From assembly GCA_003135595.1 (NCBI GenBank), contig PLCI01000133.1, forward strand, positions 2,077-7,825: a DNA stretch of 5,749 nt, given 5' to 3'. The position numbers were made by a program, and so were the translations under genes. Below are positions 1-5,749 of this stretch, in pieces; the stretch's first letter is position 1; the number at the start of each line of letters is the position of its first letter. The notes under the pieces were generated by a model, which did no database searches, had not been told where the DNA came from, and saw nothing but the letters and a program-made list of their open reading frames with translations. The stretch is from Acidimicrobiaceae bacterium (GTDB lineage: Bacteria > Actinomycetota > Acidimicrobiia > Acidimicrobiales > RAAP-2).

Positions 1-834
1 ACGACTCGACTCGCGGCGAGCAACGAGCGGGTTCGCCGACTTCGACGGCTCGCCGCCAAGCGCTCCGCGCGTTGGACGGAGCGCGCCGTGGTCCTCGAGG
101 GCCCGGACCTCGTCGTCGCCGCGCTCGACGCGGGCGTCGAGTTCGAGGCCGTCTACTTCGAGGCGGCCGCGTGGACCCCGCCCCAGGCCGCCTGCGCCGC
201 AGCGCTGGCGCGTGCCGAGGCGAGCGGTGTCGAGCTGGTCGAGCTGGACGAAGGCGTGCTCGAGCGCGTCGCTGACGCACGGAGCCCCCAGCCGGTGCTC
301 GGCGTCGCCGCGATGCCGCCGAGCGGCCTCGCGACGATTCCGCCTCGCGGGTTCGTGCTCGTGCTGAGCGACGTCAACGACCCCGGCAACCTCGGCACCG
401 CGATCCGCTCCGCGGACGCGTCCGGAGCGAGCGCCGTGGTCGTCTGCGGCGAGAGCGTGGACGTGTTCAACCCGAAGACGCTGCGCGCAACCGCGGGGAG
501 CGTCTTCCAGATCGCCGTGGCCATCGCCCCGTCGCTGTCGGAGGTGACGGACGCCCTGCGCTCGTCGGGTCGCGTCATCCTCGGCGCGGTCGTCGATGGC
601 GGCCAGCCGCTGTGGACGACGTCGCTCGCCCACGACGTCGCCGTCGTGGTCGGCGCCGAGTCGAGGGGCCTCGACGACGAGGACCGATCGCTGCTCGACG
701 GCAGCATCACGATCGAGATGGCGGGCCGCGCCGAGTCGCTCAACGTGGGCGTCGCCGCGGCGCTCGTGTGCTTCGAGTCGCTCCGCCAGCGCCGTGCCAA
801 CGGGGGGCTCGCCGGCCCCGCGCCTACCATCTAG
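1..834 (+). CDS. SpoU/TrmH-family RNA 2'-O-ribose methyltransferase (5' end off window)
   Basis: This gene encodes a predicted SpoU (SPOUT-class) methyltransferase that transfers a methyl group from S-adenosylmethionine to the 2'-OH of a nucleotide in rRNA or tRNA. The frame is open from base 1, and the 277 visible codons are about the full family length. The first residues (SNERVRRLRRLAAKR, then VVLEGPDLV) match the usual N-terminal substrate-binding region, so the true start should be only a few codons to the left. The GTG at 88 is too far in, because it would delete this conserved segment. The three SpoU motifs are present: DPGNLGTAIRSADA near 379-420, VVVGAESRGL near 643-672, and ITIEMAGRAESLNVGVAAAL near 706-765, which form the knotted cofactor site. 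The stop is TAG at 832-834, six bases before pheS. Genes of this type commonly sit between rplT and pheS. The exact RNA target cannot be read from the sequence, so no symbol is given. Confidence 0.93.
   Translation, partial: TTRLAASNERVRRLRRLAAKRSARWTERAVVLEGPDLVVAALDAGVEFEAVYFEAAAWTPPQAACAAALARAEASGVELVELDEGVLERVADARSPQPVLGVAAMPPSGLATIPPRGFVLVLSDVNDPGNLGTAIRSADASGASAVVVCGESVDVFNPKTLRATAGSVFQIAVAIAPSLSEVTDALRSSGRVILGAVVDGGQPLWTTSLAHDVAVVVGAESRGLDDEDRSLLDGSITIEMAGRAESLNVGVAAALVCFESLRQRRANGGLAGPAPTI
825..830 (+). promoter_or_regulatory. Possible -10 element (TACCAT) just before pheS
   Basis: TACCAT fits the actinobacterial TANNNT -10 pattern and ends 10 bases before the pheS ATG, so a transcript would begin within a few bases of the start codon. 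No Shine-Dalgarno sequence is visible upstream of that ATG, which agrees with a nearly leaderless message. No -35 element is recognisable, since the spacing window holds a run of G. Because pheS can also be read from an upstream operon promoter, this is only a weak candidate. Confidence 0.3.
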
Positions 835-840
835 CCCGAC

Positions 841-1914
841 ATGGCCCCCGGACTCGACGAATCGGAGCTCGCCGCGTACGTCGAGGACGCGCTCTCGCGC
901 GTCGCGTCGGCGTCCGGTCCCGCGGCGCTCGGCGCGCTTCGAGCCGAGCTGACCGGCCGCCGCTCCACGCTCGCGAAGTGGCACCGCGAGCTCGGCTCGC
1001 TCGGACCCGACGAGCGCCGGACGCTCGGGCGCCTCCTCAACGAGGCGGAGCGCGCGATCACCGAGGCGCTGGGCGAGCGCGACGCCGAACGGGCGCGCGA
1101 GGCGCGAGCCGAGCGGCTCGTCGCGGACCGGCTCAGCCTCGACGAGCTCGTCGACCGCGCCGTCGACACGCCGTTGGCGCGCGGGCACCGCCACTTGGTG
1201 ACCAAGACCCGCGACGAGCTCGAGGACGTCTTCGTCGCGATGGGCTACCAGGTCGTGGAGGGCCCCGAGGTCGAGACCGACTGGTACAACTTCGAGGCGC
1301 TCAACCTGCCGCTTGGACACCCGGCCCGCGGGATGCACGACACGATGTACCTCGACGTGGGGACCAGCGAGTCCGTGGTGCTGCGCACCCACACGTCGCC
1401 GGTGCAGGTCCGCAGCATGGAGGCGGCCGTCCGTGACCGCTCGCTCCCGCTGCACGTCGTCGCCCCAGGACGCGTGTATCGCCGCGACACGCCCGACGCG
1501 AGCCACCTCGTCGAGTTCAACCAGATCGAGGGTCTCGTCGTCGACGAGGGGATCACGTTCGCGGACCTCGCGGGCACGATCTCGGCATTCACGTCCGCGT
1601 ACTTCGGCGACGACATCTCGGCGCGCCTGCGGCCCAGCTACTTCCCGTTCACCGAGCCGTCGGCAGAGTTCGACATCACGTGCACGATCTGCAGGGGGGC
1701 TCGGTGCCGGACGTGCAGCCAGACGGGCTGGATGGAGCTCGGCGGGTGCGGCGTCATCGACCCTGCGGTCTTCGCTGCCGTCGGCATCGACCCGGCGCGA
1801 TGGAGCGGGTTCGCGTTCGGCTTCGGCATCGACCGGTGCGCGTTCATGCGCCACCAGATCGCCGACCTCCGCGCGCTCGTCGACAACGACGTGCGCTTCC
1901 TGAGGCAGTTCTGA
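841..1914 (+). CDS. pheS: Phenylalanyl-tRNA synthetase alpha subunit
   Basis: PheS is the catalytic subunit of the cytoplasmic alpha2-beta2 class II synthetase that activates phenylalanine with ATP and charges tRNA-Phe. The 357-residue product has the normal layout. Residues 1 to about 95 form a helical, charged, coiled-coil-like arm. Motif 1 lies around GPEVETDWYNFEALN (141-155), motif 2 around GRVYRRDTPDASHLVEFNQIEG (start 210), and motif 3 around GFGIDRCAFMRH (327-338), ending in NDVRFLRQF. The phenylalanine pocket is visible as YFPFTEPS (267-274) and GFAFG (323-327); A325 aligns with E. coli A294, which sets side-chain specificity. Four cysteines, C281, C284, C289 and C292, sit in CxxC pairs. 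The ATG at 841 is fixed because an in-frame TAG lies two codons upstream. No Shine-Dalgarno is visible, so initiation is either leaderless or coupled to the upstream gene. It overlaps pheT by one base. Confidence 0.98.
   Translation: MAPGLDESELAAYVEDALSRVASASGPAALGALRAELTGRRSTLAKWHRELGSLGPDERRTLGRLLNEAERAITEALGERDAERAREARAERLVADRLSLDELVDRAVDTPLARGHRHLVTKTRDELEDVFVAMGYQVVEGPEVETDWYNFEALNLPLGHPARGMHDTMYLDVGTSESVVLRTHTSPVQVRSMEAAVRDRSLPLHVVAPGRVYRRDTPDASHLVEFNQIEGLVVDEGITFADLAGTISAFTSAYFGDDISARLRPSYFPFTEPSAEFDITCTICRGARCRTCSQTGWMELGGCGVIDPAVFAAVGIDPARWSGFAFGFGIDRCAFMRHQIADLRALVDNDVRFLRQF
1902..1905 (+). promoter_or_regulatory. Ribosome binding site for pheT
   Basis: GAGG lies eight bases before the pheT ATG, inside the last codons of pheS. 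Together with the TGATG stop/start overlap it supports both the start at 1914 and coupled translation, as expected for two subunits needed in equal amounts. Confidence 0.65.
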
Positions 1915-4403
1915 TGCGCGTCGCGCTCTCGTGGCTCGCGAGCTACGTGCCGCTCCCCGAGAGCCTCGACGAGCTCGTCGCGACGCTCGACGACCTGGGC
2001 CTCGTCGTCGAGGACATCGAGCACGTCGGTCTCGGGCTCGACGGCGTGGTCGTCGTCCAAGTCGAGCGCATCGACGCCATCGAGGGCGCGGACCGGATCC
2101 GACTCGTGACCGTGCGCGACAGGGGCGCCCCAGTCGAGGTCGTCTGCGGCGCGTGGAACTTCGAGGTGGGCTCGCTCGTGCCATTCGCGCCGGTCGGCAC
2201 GGTGCTGCGCGACGGCACGGCGATCTCGCGCCGGACGATGCGGGGTGTCGTGTCGAACGGGATGCTCTGCTCGGGCCGGGAGCTCGGCGTCGGCGACGAC
2301 CACGAGGGCCTCTTGGTGCTCGACGAGTCGGCGGCCACGCCGGGCCAGCCGATCGCCGAGGTCCTCGGCGTCGACCGCGACGTGGTCCTCGACATCGCGA
2401 TCGAGGGCAACCGGCCTGACGCGTGGTGCGTCGAGGGCGTCGCCCGCGACCTCGCGGCGCGCTACGACGTCGCGTTCCACCGCACCGAGCCGGACCCGCC
2501 GGCGCCGATCGGCGAGGGCGCAGGCAGCGTCCCGGTCGCCGTCGAGATCGTCGACCCCGACCTGTGCGGGCGGTTCGTCGCCACCGTGCTGATCGACGTC
2601 GACGTCGCCGAGTCGCCACGCTGGCTGGCGCGCCGCCTGGAGCTCGCCGGCATGCGGCCGATCAACAACGTGGTCGACGCGTCCAACTACGTGATGCTGG
2701 AGCTCGGCCAGCCCACCCACGCCTACGACCTCGACCGGCTGGCCGGCCACGCGATCCGGGTGCGCCGGGCGGTGACGGGGGAGGAGCTCGAGCTGCTCGA
2801 CGGCTCGAGCATCGAGCTCGCGGTCGACTCGGGCGCGATCGGCGACACCGGCGAGGACCTCGCCATCTGCGACGGCGACGACGTGCCCATCGGGCTCGCC
2901 GGCGTGATGGGCGGCTCGTCGAGCGAGATCGGTCCCGCCACCACGTCGGTGGTCCTCGAAGCGGCGTGGTTCGAGCCGATCGGCGTCGCGCGGACAGCCA
3001 AGCGCCACCGACTGCGCACCGAGGCGTCGGTGCGGTTCGAGCGAGGCTGTGACTACGCCAACTGCGACCGCGCGTCGGCGCGGTTCGTCGAGCTGCTCGC
3101 GATGAGCTCGCCTGGCCTGCGGGTCCTCGGCGCCCCGATCGACGTCCGCGGCGAGCTGCGGCGTCCGGCCTCGCTGCGAGTCGACGCCGACGCGATCGAA
3201 GGTGTCCTCGGGGTCCGGCTCGGCCTCGACGAGGTCGCCCGGCTGCTCTCGGCCATCGGCTTCGACGTGGCCGACCGCGACGGCACGCTCGAGGTGACCG
3301 CGCCGTCGGGCCGCCCTGACGTCCGTGACGCGCCGTTCGGCGTGGCCGACGTCGCCGAGGAGGTCGCGCGCCTCCACGGCTACGCGGCGCTCCCGACTCG
3401 CGTGCCCTCCTGGCCCGCGCCCGGCGGGCTCGCCCCCGTCGTCCGCGTCCGCCGAGCGGTGCGCGAGGCATTGGTGGGGATCGGCGCGCTCGAGGCATGG
3501 ACCGCCGCGATCGTCCCGGCCGACGACGCGCAGCTGCTGGGCGACGAAGACGAGCGGGTGCGGCTCACCAATCCCGTCGCCGCCGACGCCCCCTTCCTGC
3601 GCTCGAGCCTCATGCCGGGGCTCCTGGGGGCGGTGCGCCGGAACGCCGAGCGCCGGCAGGGCGACCTCGCGCTCTTCGAGATCGGCGTCGTCTTCGCGCA
3701 TCCGTCGGCGGCTCCGACCGCCCGCGTCGAGCGCGGCGGCGCCGGTGGTGGCGAGCTCGTCAAGCTCCCGAGCGAGGACGAGCGGGTGTCACTCCTGCTC
3801 GCGCGACCCCTCGACGACGCGCGAACCGCCGTCGCGGCCTGGCGCGCGTTGGCGACGGCGTTGCGACTCTCGCACACGCGCCTCGACCCCATTGCCGGCA
3901 CGACCCCGCTCGGGCTGCATCCGACGCGGTGCGCCGCAATCGTCGACGCGAGCACGGGCGCGGTGCTCGGCACCCTCGGCGAGGTCGATCCCGACATCGC
4001 CGCGCGCGCGATGCCAGGGCTGGACGACGGCCGGCGCCTGGGCTGGGTGGACGTCTCGATGGGCGTGCTCGCCGACCACGACGCGGTCCTGCGCGAGTCG
4101 GACGTCGCGAGCGTGCCGAGCCGATATCCGACGAGCGACGTCGACCTCGCCTTCGTCCTCGACGAGTCGGTGCACGTCGAGGAGCTGAAGGCCGTGCTCC
4201 GCGACGCTGCAGGCGAGCTGTGCGAGTCGGTCGAGTGCTTCGACGCCTATCGGGGCCACGGCGTGCCGCCTGGCTCGCGGAGCCTCGCGATGCGCGTGCG
4301 GCTCTGCGCGCTGGACCGGACCCTCAGCGAGGAAGCGCTGGCCTCGACGCGCGTCGCCATGATCGACGCGGCGACGGGGAGCCTGTCGGCGACGCTTCGC
4401 TGA
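1914..4403 (+). CDS. pheT: Phenylalanyl-tRNA synthetase beta subunit
   Basis: PheT is the non-catalytic beta subunit that pairs with PheS. It contributes tRNA binding, the editing site for misacylated Tyr-tRNA-Phe and the anticodon-binding fold. The 829 residues give the full bacterial domain order. An N-terminal LSWLASYVP segment is followed by an EMAP/OB-type tRNA-binding domain (about 40-150, with VVCGAWNF and SNGMLCSGRELG). The B3/B4 editing domain follows (about 215-385, with INNVVDASNYVMLELGQPTHAYDLD in 250-274 and LRTEASVRFERGCD in 367-380). Next come B5 (about 415-490, with RPD and AEEVARLHGY), a catalytic-like core (about 500-720) and the FDX-ACB domain (about 736-829, starting SRYPTSDVDLAFVLD). 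Two local oddities are a B5 loop about four residues longer than in E. coli and a glycine-rich stretch, RGGAGGGE (607-614). The last 80 bases overlap the convergent transporter gene. Confidence 0.98.
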   Translation: MRVALSWLASYVPLPESLDELVATLDDLGLVVEDIEHVGLGLDGVVVVQVERIDAIEGADRIRLVTVRDRGAPVEVVCGAWNFEVGSLVPFAPVGTVLRDGTAISRRTMRGVVSNGMLCSGRELGVGDDHEGLLVLDESAATPGQPIAEVLGVDRDVVLDIAIEGNRPDAWCVEGVARDLAARYDVAFHRTEPDPPAPIGEGAGSVPVAVEIVDPDLCGRFVATVLIDVDVAESPRWLARRLELAGMRPINNVVDASNYVMLELGQPTHAYDLDRLAGHAIRVRRAVTGEELELLDGSSIELAVDSGAIGDTGEDLAICDGDDVPIGLAGVMGGSSSEIGPATTSVVLEAAWFEPIGVARTAKRHRLRTEASVRFERGCDYANCDRASARFVELLAMSSPGLRVLGAPIDVRGELRRPASLRVDADAIEGVLGVRLGLDEVARLLSAIGFDVADRDGTLEVTAPSGRPDVRDAPFGVADVAEEVARLHGYAALPTRVPSWPAPGGLAPVVRVRRAVREALVGIGALEAWTAAIVPADDAQLLGDEDERVRLTNPVAADAPFLRSSLMPGLLGAVRRNAERRQGDLALFEIGVVFAHPSAAPTARVERGGAGGGELVKLPSEDERVSLLLARPLDDARTAVAAWRALATALRLSHTRLDPIAGTTPLGLHPTRCAAIVDASTGAVLGTLGEVDPDIAARAMPGLDDGRRLGWVDVSMGVLADHDAVLRESDVASVPSRYPTSDVDLAFVLDESVHVEELKAVLRDAAGELCESVECFDAYRGHGVPPGSRSLAMRVRLCALDRTLSEEALASTRVAMIDAATGSLSATLR

Positions 4404-5259
4404 GCGGACGCTTCGTGGACGTCGCGAGGAACGACCCGATGATGATGAGCGGGAACCCGAGCATGATGCCGCTCGTGAGGGGCTCGGCGAGCACGGCGAC
4501 GCCCAGCAGCACCGCGATCGCGGTGTTGGCGTAGGTGACGACGACCATCCGCGAGGGCCCCACCTCGTGGACGAGCTCGAAGAACACGAGGAACGCGGCC
4601 GCCGTGCACACGACCGCGAGGACGACGAGGGCGCCGAGCACGGACCACGACACGTGCGAGGGCATGTGGGTCGCGCCGTAGGGGGCGTAGGCAAGCGCGA
4701 CCACGCTGACCGCCATGGCCACGACGCCGAGCCCGGGGATGCCGGCGAGGCGCGTCGAGACGAGTCGCGGTCCCATCGTGTAGCCGATGACCACAACGCC
4801 CATGGCCGCGAGCCACTTCCAGTTCGAGCCCGCGAAGTCGAAGCCGACCAAGAGCGCCACGCCCGCGGCGCCGAGTCCCAGGCCAGCGAGACGACCCGGG
4901 CCGAACTGCTCGTCGCTGCGCGTCACCTTGGCGACGACCGCGGCGAGGAGGGGCGTCGTGGCGACGAGCATGCCGGTGACCGAGCTCGAGAGGTGCTGCT
5001 CGGCGCTCGACATGAGGAGCCACGGCACGCCGAAGTGCACGAAGGCGTAGACCACGATCCAGCTGAGGTGCCCACGAACGGCGCGCAGCGCACCAGCCCG
5101 CCAGGCGATCGGCACGAGCACGAGCGCCGCGGGCGCGGTCCGAAGAAAGACGAGCGTCCCCGGGTCGACGCCGTGCTGCACGGCGACGCGGATCATGAGG
5201 TAGGGCATCCCCCAGATCACCGACAGCGCGAGGAACAGCGCGACGCCCCGCCGTGACAT
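4324..5259 (-). CDS. EamA/DMT-superfamily membrane transporter
   Basis: The 311-residue product is a predicted ten-helix inner-membrane protein of the drug/metabolite transporter superfamily, built from two EamA repeats. Hydrophobic helices fall near residues 5-25, 35-53, 66-84, 93-111, 123-140, 148-163, 175-193, 206-228, 238-258 and 262-281. Repeat hallmarks include FLRTAPAALVLVPIA in repeat one and ANTAIAVLLGVAVLAEPLTSG followed by GFPLIIIGSFLA in repeat two. The ATG at 5259 is chosen because AGGA lies seven bases upstream and the protein then opens directly into helix 1. An ATG 15 codons further upstream would lie inside the operator. After helix 10 there is a 30-residue tail rich in Arg, Ser and Pro, and its last 26 codons are antisense to pheT. 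Members of this family export amino acids or other metabolites; the substrate here is unknown. Being divergent from argC suggests, but does not show, a link to amino-acid export. Confidence 0.93.
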   Translation of the reverse strand: MSRRGVALFLALSVIWGMPYLMIRVAVQHGVDPGTLVFLRTAPAALVLVPIAWRAGALRAVRGHLSWIVVYAFVHFGVPWLLMSSAEQHLSSSVTGMLVATTPLLAAVVAKVTRSDEQFGPGRLAGLGLGAAGVALLVGFDFAGSNWKWLAAMGVVVIGYTMGPRLVSTRLAGIPGLGVVAMAVSVVALAYAPYGATHMPSHVSWSVLGALVVLAVVCTAAAFLVFFELVHEVGPSRMVVVTYANTAIAVLLGVAVLAEPLTSGIMLGFPLIIIGSFLATSTKRPLSEASPTGSPSPRRSWRRASRPALPR

Positions 5260-5266
5260 CGGTCCA

Positions 5267-5270
5267 TCCT
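5267..5270 (-). promoter_or_regulatory. Ribosome binding site for the EamA transporter
   Basis: On the minus strand AGGA lies seven bases before the ATG at 5259. This decides the start against the in-frame ATG at 5304, which has no such site and would add 15 hydrophilic residues (starting MQGGRHATT) before the first membrane helix. Confidence 0.6.
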
Positions 5271-5298
5271 GCCGGGCGGTCGTCGCATGCCGGCCGCC

Positions 5299-5328
5299 TT
5301 GCATTTCTATGCACGAGTGTGCATAGAA
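5299..5328. promoter_or_regulatory. Probable ArgR operator (ARG-box-like array) between eamA-type gene and argC
   Basis: TGCA occurs at 5300, 5310 and 5320, exactly 10 bp apart. The first two form TGCAT-N4-ATGCA (5300-5313), the 5-4-5 palindrome geometry of an ARG box. The second and third form TGCAC-N4-GTGCA (5310-5323), extended to perfect 10-bp arms TTCTATGCAC (5305-5314) and GTGCATAGAA (5319-5328). The patch 5299-5331 is about 39% GC against about 70% around it. It covers the predicted -35 and -10 of argC. ArgR, the arginine-responsive repressor, is known to bind such boxes upstream of argC in bacteria, and actinobacterial boxes favour TGCAT-type half-sites. Assigning it to ArgR is inference from geometry and position; another dimeric repressor is possible. 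Confidence 0.65.
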
Positions 5329-5329
5329 T
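5324..5329 (+). promoter_or_regulatory. Probable argC -10 element (TAGAAT), leaderless start
   Basis: TAGAAT matches TANNNT and ends five bases before the argC ATG, placing transcription start at or next to the A of the start codon. A possible -35, TTGCAT at 5299-5304, lies 19 bp upstream and keeps only the TTG core. No Shine-Dalgarno sequence precedes the ATG. The -10 overlaps the right arm of the palindrome, so repressor binding there would block the promoter. Confidence 0.5.
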
Positions 5330-5334
5330 CTCGG

Positions 5335-5749
5335 ATGCGCGCCGGGGTCGCTGGAGCATCCGGGTACGCCGGCGGCGAGGTCCTCCGGTGGTGCGCGGGC
5401 CACCCCGAGCTGGTCGTGGCGGTCGCGACGGCCGAGCGCCACGCCGGCGAGCTCGTGGCGTGCCACACGCCCTCGCTCGCCGCCGCCTACCCGGCGCTCC
5501 GCCTTCAGGCGACCACGCCGGAGGCCTTCGTCGGCTGCGACGTCGTGTTCCTCGCGCTGCCCCATGGGCGCTCCGCAGCGCTCGCCGCGGAGCTCCGCGC
5601 CGCCGGCTCGCTCGTCGTCGACCTGGGTGCGGACCTGCGGCTCCGCGATCCCGACGCGTGGCTCCGGTGGTACCACGAGCCGCACGGTGCGCCGGACCAG
5701 CTGGGCGCCGCGGTGTACGGCCTCGTCGAGCGTCATCGCGAGGCGCTCC
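5335..5749 (+). CDS. argC: N-acetyl-gamma-glutamyl-phosphate reductase, N-terminal part (runs off window)
   Basis: ArgC reduces N-acetyl-glutamyl 5-phosphate to N-acetyl-glutamate 5-semialdehyde with NADPH, the third step of arginine biosynthesis, in the cytoplasm. The 138 visible codons cover the NAD(P)-binding Rossmann half. The dinucleotide-binding loop GASGYAG is at residues 7-13, the strand and loop VVFLALPHG at 70-78, and VDLGADLRLRD at 95-105, followed by WYHEPHG and YGLVE (YGLPE in most relatives). The catalytic cysteine, normally in a GNPGCYPT-like motif near residue 150, would lie just past the right edge and cannot be checked. The start at 5335 is supported by immediate entry into the Rossmann fold (MRAGVAGASG) and by the -10 element five bases upstream. 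argC normally leads an argJBD(R) operon, which is expected to the right. Confidence 0.95.
   Translation, partial: MRAGVAGASGYAGGEVLRWCAGHPELVVAVATAERHAGELVACHTPSLAAAYPALRLQATTPEAFVGCDVVFLALPHGRSAALAAELRAAGSLVVDLGADLRLRDPDAWLRWYHEPHGAPDQLGAAVYGLVERHREAL

Noticed and set aside
88..834. Starting the methyltransferase gene at the GTG at 88
   Set aside because: The same frame is open to base 1 and the 29 codons before 88 encode the conserved basic N-terminus of SpoU-type enzymes, so the gene starts off the window.
1638..3701. A 687-codon open frame on the minus strand across pheS and pheT
   Set aside because: It is antisense to two certain genes. Its product is dominated by Arg, Asp, His, Ala and Val as expected from the complement of GC-rich codons, with no recognisable domain. 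Long shadow frames are normal at this GC content.
3497..4534. A 345-codon plus-strand frame overlapping the end of pheT and the transporter
   Set aside because: It is an off-frame shadow of pheT made mostly of Arg, Ala, Gly and Pro, and it continues antisense into the transporter without any recognisable motif.
4567..5256. A 229-codon plus-strand frame inside the transporter gene
   Set aside because: It is the antisense shadow of a clear ten-helix membrane protein and is rich in His, Arg, Glu and Asp with no domain.
5305..5328. The 10-bp-arm inverted repeat as an intrinsic terminator
   Set aside because: It has no following T-run, and both flanking genes start next to it and run away from it, so an operator is the better reading.
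4324..5736. Longer transporter gene starting at 5736 or at 5304 on the minus strand
   Set aside because: The extension from 5736 is antisense to argC and has no family similarity, and the start at 5304 lacks a ribosome binding site. The ATG at 5259 has AGGA at good spacing and begins at helix 1.

Overview
The window is about 70% GC by eye, with strongly GC-biased third codon positions and no gene-free stretch longer than 75 bp. It looks like a high-GC actinobacterial chromosome. The order rRNA methyltransferase, pheS, pheT, then argC is a known actinobacterial arrangement (usually infC-rpmI-rplT-methylase-pheST, with the arginine operon close downstream). Leaderless-looking starts and the style of the PheT sequence would fit a deep actinobacterial lineage such as Acidimicrobiia, but that is an impression and not a proven assignment.

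Layout. Bases 1-834 (+) hold nearly all of a SpoU/TrmH-family RNA 2'-O-ribose methyltransferase whose start codon lies just off the left edge. Six bases later come pheS (841-1914, +) and pheT (1914-4403, +), joined by a TGATG stop/start overlap. They encode the alpha and beta subunits of phenylalanyl-tRNA synthetase. A DMT/EamA-family membrane transporter follows on the opposite strand (4324-5259, -), and its last 26 codons run antisense to the end of pheT. A 75-bp intergenic region (5260-5334) separates it from the divergent argC (5335 to beyond 5749, +), the first gene of a probable arginine biosynthesis operon.

The first three genes form one translation-related unit. The point of most interest is the 75-bp divergent region. 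It contains an AT-rich patch of about 33 bp with three TGCA tetramers spaced exactly 10 bp apart. These make two overlapping inverted repeats with the 5-4-5 geometry of an ARG box, and the array covers the predicted argC promoter. This is most simply an ArgR operator, and it may also control the transporter on the other side. argC itself appears to be leaderless.

I found no RNA gene, mobile element, CRISPR array, tandem repeat of note or convincing intrinsic terminator. Apart from the operator, the inserted transporter gene and some small protein variations, this is an ordinary housekeeping region. I do not see an undescribed multi-gene system in it.
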